Of a stretch of DNA of 21,746 nt, positions 1 through 7,131 are shown in pieces. Source of the DNA: a virus. Where the stretch lies: the IMG/VR virus record IMGVR_UViG_3300043775_000131, positions 1 to 21,746 of that record. One strand, given 5' to 3'. The position numbers and the translations under genes were made by a program. The notes below the pieces were generated by a model. It searched no databases, had not been told where the DNA came from, and saw only the letters and a program-made list of their open reading frames with translations. Positions within the stretch are counted from its first letter, which is position 1; every line of letters begins with the position of its first letter.

Positions 1-162
1 CTTGACCGTGGCGAGCATATAGGCGAGCTGGTCGTCCGTGACGCCGCGATAGTTGTCGTCGCGGTAGTTGATAATGTTCTCCATCCCGACGACCTGATCC
101 TGCGTCAGCCTGCCCCCGAACAGGCTGTTGCGGACCTCATCGAAGAAGACGGCCAGATTCAT
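1..162 (-). CDS. Endolysin (peptidoglycan hydrolase), N-terminal part, truncated by window edge
   Basis: An open frame starts at ATG 162-160 and runs without a stop to base 1, giving 54 visible residues (MNLAVFFDEVRNSLFGG..., later LAYMLATVK). This N-terminal pattern (a short helix with FFDEVR, the FGG turn, then an AYMLAT helix) is, from memory, that of GH19/lysozyme-like phage endolysins, in which an H-E-T motif with the catalytic glutamate follows; that part lies outside the window. The product would cleave cell-wall peptidoglycan at lysis. The start overlaps the stop of the preceding membrane protein by 4 nt (ATGA), which suggests coupled translation in a lysis pair. The enzyme class is inferred from the N-terminus and position only. 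Confidence 0.68.
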   Translation of the reverse strand, partial: MNLAVFFDEVRNSLFGGRLTQDQVVGMENIINYRDDNYRGVTDDQLAYMLATVK

Positions 163-422
163 CGGTCAGCCTTTTTGGCGATCATGTCGCGGATCGTGTC
201 GAGCTTGCCGAAAACTTGGCTAAGCGTGTTATTGAACTCGTCGCGGGTGACGTAGCGCCCGGCGACCAGCACCTCAATCTGACCGACCTTATCGGCCAGC
301 TCTTTGTCCGCCTTCTGGAGTTCCTTCACGGCCGTCCAGACGGTGTTGAGAACCCAGCCGCCCAGCGCGCCGATGACGGCCACGGCCACGTCGAAGAAGA
401 TTTGATATTCGCCTGTAGTCAT
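159..422 (-). CDS. Small one-helix membrane protein, holin- or spanin-like candidate
   Basis: An 87-aa protein. Residues about 8-31 are hydrophobic and include a GALGGW glycine turn, so they form one likely transmembrane helix. The remainder (about 33-85) is charged and heptad-like (KELQKADKELADK, later DEFNNTLSQVFGKLDTIRDM), as expected of a coiled coil. Proteins of this build often sit directly before the endolysin in podovirus genomes and are called putative holins or hypothetical membrane proteins. The position between the last ejection protein and the endolysin, with ATGA overlaps on both sides, supports a lysis role. A single helix with a long coiled coil could equally be a spanin-like or virion membrane protein, so the function is inferred, while the membrane topology is read from the sequence. 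Confidence 0.75.
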   Translation of the reverse strand: MTTGEYQIFFDVAVAVIGALGGWVLNTVWTAVKELQKADKELADKVGQIEVLVAGRYVTRDEFNNTLSQVFGKLDTIRDMIAKKADR

Positions 423-1993
423 CGCCTCGCCATCGCGTTGACGCCTTGTGTCGCAATAGGAGCGGCCAGCGGCGCAAATTGAACTGAGAAAGGAACGGCT
501 GTCGGCGCGCCGCGCGTCATAGCCGCGACGTTGGACGCCGCCCGCCGCGCCAAAGCGTTACGGACAGCCCTGCCGCTCGCGCCGGCCAACGCCGCCCCGC
601 CCGCACCAAAGACTGCGTAGGGGTCATCGCTCGACAAGCCATACCCGCCGACAAGCGCCTGCGAGGCAAGCATAGTCGGGCTGCGCGTCGGGGAGACCAT
701 GCTGGCGAGATTGGCGAGAGACGAGCCCTCTTCGCCCTTGGCGATGCGTCGGATCATCGTCTGTTCGTCAGGCGTGAACTTGCGCATACGGCCTTCGTTC
801 TTGGCCAACGAACGGAACTGAGATTCGATATTTTCGGCTGAGCCACCCGACAGATTGGCGCGGTCAATAAGCCGCTCGATCTCCGAACTCTTCGACATCA
901 TGCGGTAGTCGCGGATACCGGACATAAGCGCGTCGGCGGCTTCTTGCGAGTTAGCCCCAATAGCGTTTTTGCTATCCGTAATAAAACTATCCAGCCGATC
1001 CGTCAGAATGCCGGCCATACGGCGCACGTCTTTTTCGTTGTCGCTACGCAAAACACCCAGCATCTGCCGCGCGTTGTGCAATCGCTCAATCGTCAACGGC
1101 TGGCTATCGAGATCTTTCAACTTGTTAATGGCGACTTTAACATCGGCGAACTTGCTGAAGTCAGGATCATATCCCTTCAGGCTAGACTCCAGACCGCCCG
1201 CAAATGACTGATACGCCTGCGGGTCATACTGCACGCCCATAGACGTAGCGCGCTCAAAAGACTCAGAGGCGCGCTGCCCGAGCGCTTCGGTTGTCGGGGG
1301 TTTGCCGACCAGACCCATAAGCCCGCGCTGCCCTGCCGCTGTCGCGGATTCAACGCCGCGCTGTAGTCCGGCTGCGCCGCGCGCACCGGCCAGCCCGCCG
1401 ACAAGGCTCGTCGCCAGCAGCGCGCGAGGATCTTCGACACCCATCTGCTCGGCGCGAACCGGAGCGGCGGCTGCGCCTGCTCCAGCACCCGCCTGCACTA
1501 GCGGGCGTTCGCCCATCGTAGCCATAACGTTACGCACGACGCCGGGGGCCGCGCGGCGCGCCAGCACGTTCGCTGCGCCTGCGCCTGTCAGCGCGCCCGC
1601 GCCACCTTCAGCGGCAGCGGCCAACAGCTCTTCGGCCTGCGTGCGGGGCTTGAATGATTCCGGCGTCAGATACTGACGCGCAATGTCAGACGGTGTGCGG
1701 ACTTGCGACGTGCCTATCTTAGGCGCGGCCAGATTATATAGCGTCGTCGCCAGATCCGCTACGCCGAGCGCAGCAGGTGCCGCGACAGCGCCGGCCGGGC
1801 CTGCGACAAGGCCGCCCAAACCGGCTGCGGCAGCGATAGGCGCGACAGCGCCGCCCGCGACTTCCGCCGCGCGGCCCATAGTCAGACCTTCGGATGGCTG
1901 GCGCATCATGCCAACGCGCTCCATCAAGTCTTCCTGCGTTATGTCTTCCGGCACATTTTTTACAATCGTGCCGTCAGGAAGCCGAACGTCCAT
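419..1993 (-). CDS. Internal virion (DNA ejection) protein, P22 gp20-like by position
   Basis: A 524-aa protein. It opens with a short RLPDGTIVKNVPEDITQEDL segment (residues 4-23), a motif recurrent at the N-terminus of phage internal virion proteins. Glycine/alanine-rich hydrophobic stretches follow (about 44-90 and 123-146, and more near 440-485). These look membrane-active, as expected of proteins released into the envelope during DNA ejection. The middle (about 230-430) is charged and predicted helical. It is the third of three consecutive large internal proteins, the place that P22 genes 7, 20 and 16 occupy. ATG 1993 overlaps the upstream TAA by one base (TAATG). The ejection role is inferred from composition and synteny; there is no enzymatic motif that I recognise. 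Confidence 0.7.
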   Translation of the reverse strand: MDVRLPDGTIVKNVPEDITQEDLMERVGMMRQPSEGLTMGRAAEVAGGAVAPIAAAAGLGGLVAGPAGAVAAPAALGVADLATTLYNLAAPKIGTSQVRTPSDIARQYLTPESFKPRTQAEELLAAAAEGGAGALTGAGAANVLARRAAPGVVRNVMATMGERPLVQAGAGAGAAAAPVRAEQMGVEDPRALLATSLVGGLAGARGAAGLQRGVESATAAGQRGLMGLVGKPPTTEALGQRASESFERATSMGVQYDPQAYQSFAGGLESSLKGYDPDFSKFADVKVAINKLKDLDSQPLTIERLHNARQMLGVLRSDNEKDVRRMAGILTDRLDSFITDSKNAIGANSQEAADALMSGIRDYRMMSKSSEIERLIDRANLSGGSAENIESQFRSLAKNEGRMRKFTPDEQTMIRRIAKGEEGSSLANLASMVSPTRSPTMLASQALVGGYGLSSDDPYAVFGAGGAALAGASGRAVRNALARRAASNVAAMTRGAPTAVPFSVQFAPLAAPIATQGVNAMARR

Positions 1994-3705
1994 TAGCGCC
2001 TCTTGGGAAGCTGGCTGAAATCAATAACGCGCGGCTCTGCCGCAGCGGCTGGCGCAGCCGGCGCGGCTTCTTCTGGCGCAGAGACGCCGCCACGACCGTA
2101 GCGCGCTGAAAGATCAGCTATAATACGACGGACGGAATCAATGTCCATAGTCTCGTCAGACAGCGACTCCAGCATACTTTTCAACTCAAAATTAGAGTCG
2201 AGTTCTTTAGCTGACGCGCCCGTAGCGGCCATAATGTCTTTCAGAAGCGACCGACGAAGCGCCTTCAACTCGTTACGCTGCTGCTGAGCGGGCGTCGCGC
2301 GAGCCTTCTCAACTTCCTGCCCGACGGTCGTGCCAGCAGCATAAGCGGCGATGTTTGCCAACGCACCGCGCGAAGAGCTGGGGATAGCCTCCAACTGATC
2401 GAGCTTGTTGTATTTGTCCATCATCTTGCCGAGCGTCGTTTCGACGTTGCTCTGGCCTTTAACCTGCGTTTTGGTGCCGACCGTAAGCGGCTGCATCGGC
2501 GGCGGCGGTGCGGGCGATGTCGGCATAGCGGCGGCAGGTTGCGGCGCAACCATAGCGTTCACAGGCGCAACTGGCGGGGCCATCATATTGATCGGCGGCT
2601 GGATTTCTGGGCCGCCCATGAACGTCGGAGCGCCCGCCGCTGCAAACGCCGGCACAGCGCGCGAGCCGGGCATACCCGTGCCGCGAGCGATATTGGCCTC
2701 CTGCATACGCCGCCCGGCGTTGATGCCTTTATTGTCGCCGGCCAAACTCTCGATGGCTCGCGCGATAGTCTCAGGATTGCCGGACTGCACAGCCGGGACG
2801 ATACGGCTGGGAACCGTCCCATAGTTATAGGCGACTGAAGTCAGCGCCGCTCGTGTATTTTCGGGCAGCGTAGCCCACACGTCTTCGCCAACCTTGGCCG
2901 CAGCCTTCGGCACGAACTCGGTCTGGATACGCCGCTGAAGATCGCGCTCGGCGTCTTCGCGAGAGACGCGCATACCGGGGGTTACTTTCTGGACCGTGCC
3001 ATCCGGCAACGTCACAGTGTCACTGCCATACCCAGCGCGGTATGCATTCACGTCGTATTTCGGTTTTTCAATAAATCCTTCGCGCTGTTTGATAAGCGAC
3101 GTTGTCAGATCGCCGCCTGTAAAAGCGCCGGCCTGACCACGGCCCGCTGGGAGAAGCGGTAGCGGCGTCGCGCCCTCGGGCGTTACTGAATATAATTCGC
3201 CGCCGATCTCTTTTATCTCTGGCTTGCGAAGGGCAGTCACTTCCGTTCCCGGCACGACTTCAGCCGCGCCAGTAGGACCGATACGCATAAACCGCGACGT
3301 GTCGCCGAAGTGCTGTTGCAGAACCTGCGGTTTAAGATCCGATCCCTGCATAGCCACCATTTTGACGGCTTCCGGATCGTATTGCGTCGGTAGCGTCGCA
3401 GCAGCCAGAGGAAATGTTTCTGTGACCTGCTTATACCAAGCGCCATAGTTTCCCGGATTGAGCCGTGGGGCCATATTAATTAACGCATCGTATTTCTTGG
3501 ACGCCAGTTCGAAATCTTTGATAGACTGTTCAGACCGGAGCTTCTCGGCTTCTCGAATATCTTTCTGACCTGCCAGCTCCATCGCCTGCGCGGTTTTGGC
3601 CGCCTGCAACTCAGCCAGCCGCGCAGCCTCGCCCTGCGCCATAGCGCCGAGAAAGTTGACGTTCGGAACCTGAAGTTCAGGGATCGGCGTGTATTGAACG
3701 GGCAT
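1993..3705 (-). CDS. Internal virion protein with embedded lysozyme-like domain (ejection peptidoglycan hydrolase)
   Basis: A 570-aa protein. Residues about 1-75 are Ala/Glu/Lys-rich and helical. Residues about 199-342 resemble a phage lysozyme (GH24/muramidase-like) domain: LIKQREGF with Glu209, then KYDVNAYRAGYGSDT with Asp218, a later SVAYNYG helix, and GRRMQEANI near the end. A Pro/Ala-rich linker (about 355-405) and a charged helical C-terminus follow. Such virion-borne hydrolases locally open peptidoglycan so that DNA can cross the periplasm. In T4 lysozyme the catalytic set is Glu-Asp-Thr; here the Thr position appears to be Arg223, although the GYG turn is kept. The start is supported by a GGAG ribosome site upstream and a 2-nt gap from the previous gene. 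Confidence 0.82.
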   Translation of the reverse strand: MPVQYTPIPELQVPNVNFLGAMAQGEAARLAELQAAKTAQAMELAGQKDIREAEKLRSEQSIKDFELASKKYDALINMAPRLNPGNYGAWYKQVTETFPLAAATLPTQYDPEAVKMVAMQGSDLKPQVLQQHFGDTSRFMRIGPTGAAEVVPGTEVTALRKPEIKEIGGELYSVTPEGATPLPLLPAGRGQAGAFTGGDLTTSLIKQREGFIEKPKYDVNAYRAGYGSDTVTLPDGTVQKVTPGMRVSREDAERDLQRRIQTEFVPKAAAKVGEDVWATLPENTRAALTSVAYNYGTVPSRIVPAVQSGNPETIARAIESLAGDNKGINAGRRMQEANIARGTGMPGSRAVPAFAAAGAPTFMGGPEIQPPINMMAPPVAPVNAMVAPQPAAAMPTSPAPPPPMQPLTVGTKTQVKGQSNVETTLGKMMDKYNKLDQLEAIPSSSRGALANIAAYAAGTTVGQEVEKARATPAQQQRNELKALRRSLLKDIMAATGASAKELDSNFELKSMLESLSDETMDIDSVRRIIADLSARYGRGGVSAPEEAAPAAPAAAAEPRVIDFSQLPKRR

Positions 3706-3707
3706 TA

Positions 3708-4379
3708 TTATCTCCGTCCGTAAGCGTAGCCGGCGGCCTGAATGCCTTGGCCAAGCGCCTGCGCCAAAAGATTCGTCGGGGCCATATAAGCGCTGGCGTT
3801 GGCTGCGCCGATATTTGCGTAACCTTGACCAAGAGCCTGTCCTAGACCACCATAAACATTCGCCAGATTGGTTCCTGTGCCGATGGCGGCGTTACCAACG
3901 CCCTGCGCAGCGCCAAATCCAGTTTGCTGGCCGCCCTGAAGCAACGCGATCTGATTGGCGCGGTTGGCCATGAACCGGTTATAGGCGTTACCATATTCCT
4001 GACTGGCCAGATCCTGCCCGAATCGCTGCGCTGCTTTCAACGCCGCGCCGGACTGAAGCCCTGCCTGCGCCGCCGCCGTGCGATTGACCGCCTGCATTCC
4101 CTGCTGTTCGCGGAAAGCATACCCGGGGTCCATCTGGAGCTGGTTGATCGTCGGCTGTTGCATAAGCGCGCCGGACTCTTCGCCCGGACGCAGCCCCATG
4201 AGAACGGCCAGTCGATTGGTCGCTTCCTCACCAAATTGCGAGTAGGGCTGATACGCCGCTGTCGCCTGCTCCTGCCCACGCTGCAATGCCTGCTGAGCCT
4301 GCTGAGCCTGCAACGCCTGCATCATCATAGACATCTGAGTGGCTTGATTCTGCGCCTCTGCGGCCTTACCCCAACCCAT
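3708..4379 (-). CDS. DNA transfer/ejection protein, P22 gp7-like
   Basis: A 223-aa protein, very rich in Gln, Ala and Gly. The N-terminal helix (about 10-45) is glutamine-rich (MMMQALQAQQAQQALQRG). The middle carries the DPGYAFREQQGMQAVNR and LQSGAALKAAQRFGQDLAS segments, which I recognise as typical of proteins annotated as phage DNA transfer or ejection proteins. The C-terminal third is low in charge and glycine-rich, possibly membrane-inserting. It heads the block of three internal virion proteins, matching gp7 in the P22 order. A good AAGGA ribosome site precedes ATG 4379, inside the end of the upstream gene. Family assignment is by pattern memory and position, without an alignment. Confidence 0.75.
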   Translation of the reverse strand: MGWGKAAEAQNQATQMSMMMQALQAQQAQQALQRGQEQATAAYQPYSQFGEEATNRLAVLMGLRPGEESGALMQQPTINQLQMDPGYAFREQQGMQAVNRTAAAQAGLQSGAALKAAQRFGQDLASQEYGNAYNRFMANRANQIALLQGGQQTGFGAAQGVGNAAIGTGTNLANVYGGLGQALGQGYANIGAANASAYMAPTNLLAQALGQGIQAAGYAYGRR

Positions 4380-4381
4380 CG

Positions 4382-4738
4382 TCAGATCCTTCCTACCGTG
4401 CCGTCCGGGCGACGCTTCATGCCGAGGCGGTCAAAAATACCATACATATGGTCGTGGCCATCGTCCACCCGCGTATAAAAACCCGGACGGTCAATTATCT
4501 GCCTTAAAAGTCCTCTTGTCAGCCATTTACGCCGCCACTCGGGCAGTATGGAACAATGGACTTCGCCGTCTTTCTCGAACATAGCGCCTATCGGTTGCCC
4601 GTCGCGCTCGATAAGGTCTACATTCCAATCCTTTGCCCGTTCGACATGTTCTTCGAACGAGATCGGATAATTCCAGTCTGTCGCGACGTAGCCAATTCTG
4701 AGGGCGGTCGCGCGATCCTGAACTATCCGCGTCGTCAT
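4382..4738 (-). CDS. Hypothetical protein, possibly GNAT-fold
   Basis: A 118-aa soluble protein without signal peptide or membrane segment. It reads as an alternating alpha/beta protein: a helix around HVERAKDWNVDL, a strand-turn-strand (LIERDGQPIGAMFEKDGEVHCSI), then helices with WRRKWLTRGLLRQII and a C-terminal RLGMKRRPDG loop. This pattern is reminiscent of small GNAT-like proteins found among phage virion genes, but I do not see a clear acetyl-CoA P-loop (Q/RxxGxG/A), so catalysis is doubtful. The start overlaps the preceding TAA by one base (TAATG). It sits just before the ejection protein genes, so a minor virion or assembly role is possible. Confidence 0.55.
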   Translation of the reverse strand: MTTRIVQDRATALRIGYVATDWNYPISFEEHVERAKDWNVDLIERDGQPIGAMFEKDGEVHCSILPEWRRKWLTRGLLRQIIDRPGFYTRVDDGHDHMYGIFDRLGMKRRPDGTVGRI

Positions 4739-5073
4739 TACGTCACCACGCGTCCGCTAGCGCGGATATTTATGGATGTAGACGCGCTGGCAATAGTCGA
4801 GATAAAGCTGCCATTAGACAGAATATGCCCGACAATCTCAGGGAACGTATAACATTCGCTTGGCTGAAGCGTCTTGGTTTTAACGATCAGGTTTGCGTCA
4901 CCGGCTGAGCCTGCCACAGTCACAAGATTGACGCTGATCGTCGCCGAGGCCGCGCTGTAATTCGTCGCGGTGAATTTGTCGATGATCGTAGTCACGCCAG
5001 TCGACGTATATTGTGTCGTCTGCGTATTTTCTGCAATCTTTGATGGGATTATATTAGTAGGTGTAACGGTCAT
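4738..5073 (-). CDS. Small structural-looking hypothetical protein
   Basis: A 111-aa protein rich in Thr, Ser, Ile, Val and Ala, with alternating polar and hydrophobic residues throughout, so it is probably all-beta. It carries one notable element, KTLQPSECYTFPEIVGHIL, which resembles a jelly-roll edge seen in small phage hypothetical proteins. There is no membrane segment or known catalytic motif. A TAGGGTG ribosome site lies before ATG 5073, and the stop overlaps the next ATG (TAATG). From its place between fibre genes and ejection genes it may be a minor tail or decoration component. The exact function is unknown. Confidence 0.6.
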   Translation of the reverse strand: MTVTPTNIIPSKIAENTQTTQYTSTGVTTIIDKFTATNYSAASATISVNLVTVAGSAGDANLIVKTKTLQPSECYTFPEIVGHILSNGSFISTIASASTSINIRASGRVVT

Positions 5074-5081
5074 GGCGCACC

Positions 5082-5357
5082 CTATGATAGACGTTTAAGG
5101 CTGATAGAATCTATCATAGCCTGTTGATTTATAGACACAACTTCATTTCGGAATGACTCAGTGGCCGCCGCGCCCTGACGGACTTCCTTGGCGACTTCAA
5201 TCTGAAGCATGGGCAGAGCAGTAACGGCGCACATCCACTCGTCTACTTCCTTGCCTGTGTTCGGGTTCGTTCCGCGCAGTAATGTAAACCACGCGCATTT
5301 TAATTGCACGCAATCTTTTTTTATGAGCGGGCAGAAGGTTCCGTTTTTCAGTTCCAT
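5082..5357 (-). CDS. Small four-cysteine conserved phage protein of unknown function
   Basis: A 91-aa protein. The first half holds four cysteines in CPLIKKDC...KCAWF...WMCAV order (Cys9, Cys16, Cys21 and Cys43), around a TGKEVDEW turn. The second half is a charged or polar helix (VAKEVRQGAAATESFRNEVV). I recall similar small proteins with the Cys-x6-Cys-x4-Cys-x-W pattern in podovirus structural clusters, without known function. The spacing could bind zinc or an iron-sulfur cluster, which is inference. ATG 5357 overlaps the stop of the collar fibre (TGATG), so translation is probably coupled to it. It may be an accessory to fibre assembly. Confidence 0.62.
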   Translation of the reverse strand: MELKNGTFCPLIKKDCVQLKCAWFTLLRGTNPNTGKEVDEWMCAVTALPMLQIEVAKEVRQGAAATESFRNEVVSINQQAMIDSISLKRLS

Positions 5358-6202
5358 CAGCTCTTCACCGCTATGATGGCGTCTACATACTGAACCGCCA
5401 GATTGATAGACGAAGCCGATAGACTGTGCGTGTGCGGATCTCCGCTACCCGATGACGATGTTGTGCCGCTGATTGATGTGGTCGTGAAACCGGAGCCCGA
5501 CGCGATAGCTCCGCCAGCAATAAGCCCGACAGACGAAAACGTATGCGTATGCGCGGGTATCTCGGCGGTTGTAAGAGCGTGTGGGCCTACGGTCCCTGAG
5601 ATAGATTGCGATGCGAACGCAGTCGTAAACGCGACAGAACCGCCAGTTCCAGCCGTTCCTGATACAATGCGCAACGCTTTATTATCGTCTGCCGTTGATT
5701 TTACCCAGCCTGTCGGCGCAGATGTCTGGACGAACAACATGCGCGTGCCGGCGGGCAGCGACGCCCAAGAGCCGGAAAAGGTAGTAAACGTAGCGGTCGT
5801 GGGCGTCGTAGCGCCGATGATAGCGCCGTTTATAGACCCCCCGGAGATAGCCGCGCCGGAGATAGCAGAGCCGGAGATAGTTCCGTTTACGATAGAGCTA
5901 TTAATTATGGATCCGCCAGAAATATATCCGGCGCTCGTAATATTATCAACGACATAGATCTCTACGTCGTTCGAATCCGTCAATTTGATCTTGTAGGCTG
6001 ACGCAGGCGAAAACCAGATATTGCATTCGCCACGGCCGTCCAGAATTATAGGGTTGGGATTAGCCGACGCCGCATTAGAATCAGTATACGTCGCCAACGG
6101 CGTAGTGGTCCCCGCCGCGTAGGTATACACCTTACCGCCAACAAGAGGCTGTCCGGCAGCGGTAAGAAACTGTGCTTTGGGGGCTGGGCCGAGATTAGCC
6201 AT
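5357..6202 (-). CDS. Tail fibre protein with collar domain
   Basis: A 281-aa protein in three parts. Residues 1-95 form a beta-rich N-terminal module (KAQFLTAAGQPLVGGKVYTY, later ILDGRGECNIWF) of the kind that attaches phage fibres and spikes to the virion. Residues 96-130 are seven pentads of the form G-x-x-I-x, suggesting a small beta-solenoid stalk. Residues about 145-281 form a phage tail-collar-like domain: PAGTRMLFVQTSAPTGW, then IPAHTHTF with His218 and His220, and GDPHTHSL with His257 and His259. In T4 gp12 and related fibres, HxH pairs from three chains bind metal on the axis; the same is likely here. Start and stop overlap both neighbours by one base. It is probably a trimeric receptor-contacting fibre. 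Confidence 0.8.
   Translation of the reverse strand: MANLGPAPKAQFLTAAGQPLVGGKVYTYAAGTTTPLATYTDSNAASANPNPIILDGRGECNIWFSPASAYKIKLTDSNDVEIYVVDNITSAGYISGGSIINSSIVNGTISGSAISGAAISGGSINGAIIGATTPTTATFTTFSGSWASLPAGTRMLFVQTSAPTGWVKSTADDNKALRIVSGTAGTGGSVAFTTAFASQSISGTVGPHALTTAEIPAHTHTFSSVGLIAGGAIASGSGFTTTSISGTTSSSGSGDPHTHSLSASSINLAVQYVDAIIAVKS
5813..5917 (-). repeat. 15-bp repeat encoding seven pentapeptides in the collar fibre
   Basis: Seven consecutive in-frame 15-bp units encode residues 96-130 of the collar fibre gene with G-x-x-I-x periodicity (GTISG, SAISG, AAISG and so on). On the plus strand a core like ccggagatag recurs three times between 5839 and 5881. It probably encodes a short left-handed beta-solenoid or a flexible stalk. 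Confidence 0.75.
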
Positions 6203-7131
6203 TAGCGTGTAATTCCTATGTTATCGGTCACAGACAAAATAACAGACGGGATGGCTGGGACAGGAGGAACAGCCGCAGCCGCCGATATTTGACATGTTGT
6301 ATTGGAAGTAGACCACATAAGCCTGAAATAATCACCTGCGTTGAGCCTAAACACAAAATTCCACGCTGCAACGGCGGCGGCGCTGCTGCCGACGAGGGTT
6401 ATTTTTGTGCCGGTGTTTGGCTGTGTCGTGCCATTAATGTCAGCCCATATGTAGACATCGTGGGCGCTGGCCGACGATTGATCCAATTGAGCCGAAAATT
6501 GAAAATTATATATCCCCAATCTGTCTACATATACACGAGATGTTGGCGAACCGATATAAACTCCATTAGATAGATCAGTTGTGTTAAACGTGACCGCATA
6601 AGCCGTGTTTATTGCCGCCGCCGTCTGCGTGGTCGTGTCCGAAAACACCCCATAGCGCATGTCAGGAACTTGCGGAGTATAAGCCGGAGCAACGGCAAGA
6701 GCGTCGAGCCCGTTAAATACGGACATCTGCTGCGAAAGCCATTCAGCGCTGGGCGGCGCTACGCCAAGAGCCTGAAGAGAATTTTCAACAGAGGCTTGCG
6801 CCGAGGACCAATTTGGGTCGCCCGGTGCTACATTAAGTGCCTGAAGAGCGTTTTCAACAGACGCTTGCGCGGAAGACCAGCCCGGTTCGTTCGGCGTTAC
6901 GTTAAGTGCCTGAAGAGCTGAATCGACGAGAGCTTGCTGTGTCGACAGGATAGAATCGGCCGGGCCGACCTGCAAATCTGTCAGCGATATGGGATTGCTG
7001 CCTGCGCCGCTTAGATTGAACAGACTAAAAAAGAACAAATACCATTCGCGCGAGATCAACCCTGTTCTGGGATCGATAATAGGAACCCGCAGAGCTGGTA
7101 TCTGAGTAATGTTAAGTTGCTCGTTAGGCAT
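6202..7131 (-). CDS. Putative tail fibre/structural protein with repeat stalk and jelly-roll-like C-terminus
   Basis: A 309-aa protein. The N-terminus (IPALRVPIIDPRTGLISREW, residues 11-30, then YLFFFSLFNL) is a motif I know from many phage structural hypotheticals and may be a virion-binding element. Residues 63-149 contain 23-residue repeats with an LQALxVxP core and WSSAQASVEN, heptad-like and probably a trimeric coiled stalk. Residues about 155-309 are beta-rich (GVYIGSPTSRVYVDRLGIYNF, later AAWNFVFRLNAGDYFRLMW), resembling a C1q/TNF-like trimeric jelly roll. It lies between the gp10-like hub protein and the collar fibre, overlapping the former by 8 nt. A fibre or tail-tip role is inferred. 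Its place loosely matches that of the P22 tail needle gene, but no needle similarity is seen. Confidence 0.68.
   Translation of the reverse strand: MPNEQLNITQIPALRVPIIDPRTGLISREWYLFFFSLFNLSGAGSNPISLTDLQVGPADSILSTQQALVDSALQALNVTPNEPGWSSAQASVENALQALNVAPGDPNWSSAQASVENSLQALGVAPPSAEWLSQQMSVFNGLDALAVAPAYTPQVPDMRYGVFSDTTTQTAAAINTAYAVTFNTTDLSNGVYIGSPTSRVYVDRLGIYNFQFSAQLDQSSASAHDVYIWADINGTTQPNTGTKITLVGSSAAAVAAWNFVFRLNAGDYFRLMWSTSNTTCQISAAAAVPPVPAIPSVILSVTDNIGITR
6685..6945 (-). repeat. 69-bp tandem repeat (23-aa unit) in the 309-aa fibre-like gene
   Basis: The plus-strand element cctgaagag recurs at 6771, 6840 and 6909, exactly 69 bp apart. The protein repeats carry LQAL at residues 73, 96 and 119, with a degenerate copy (LDAL) at 142 and a partial one before residue 73. 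The two central units are nearly identical in protein, while the outer ones have diverged. Confidence 0.88.

Noticed and set aside
1302-1676. 124-aa plus-strand frame inside the 524-aa ejection gene
   Set aside because: Ala/Pro/Ser low-complexity shadow opposite Gly/Ala-rich coding sequence.
5403-5957. 184-aa plus-strand frame antisense to the collar fibre
   Set aside because: Its low-complexity Val/Pro/Ala content mirrors the Thr/Ser/Gly repeats of the fibre on the other strand; there is no recognisable domain.
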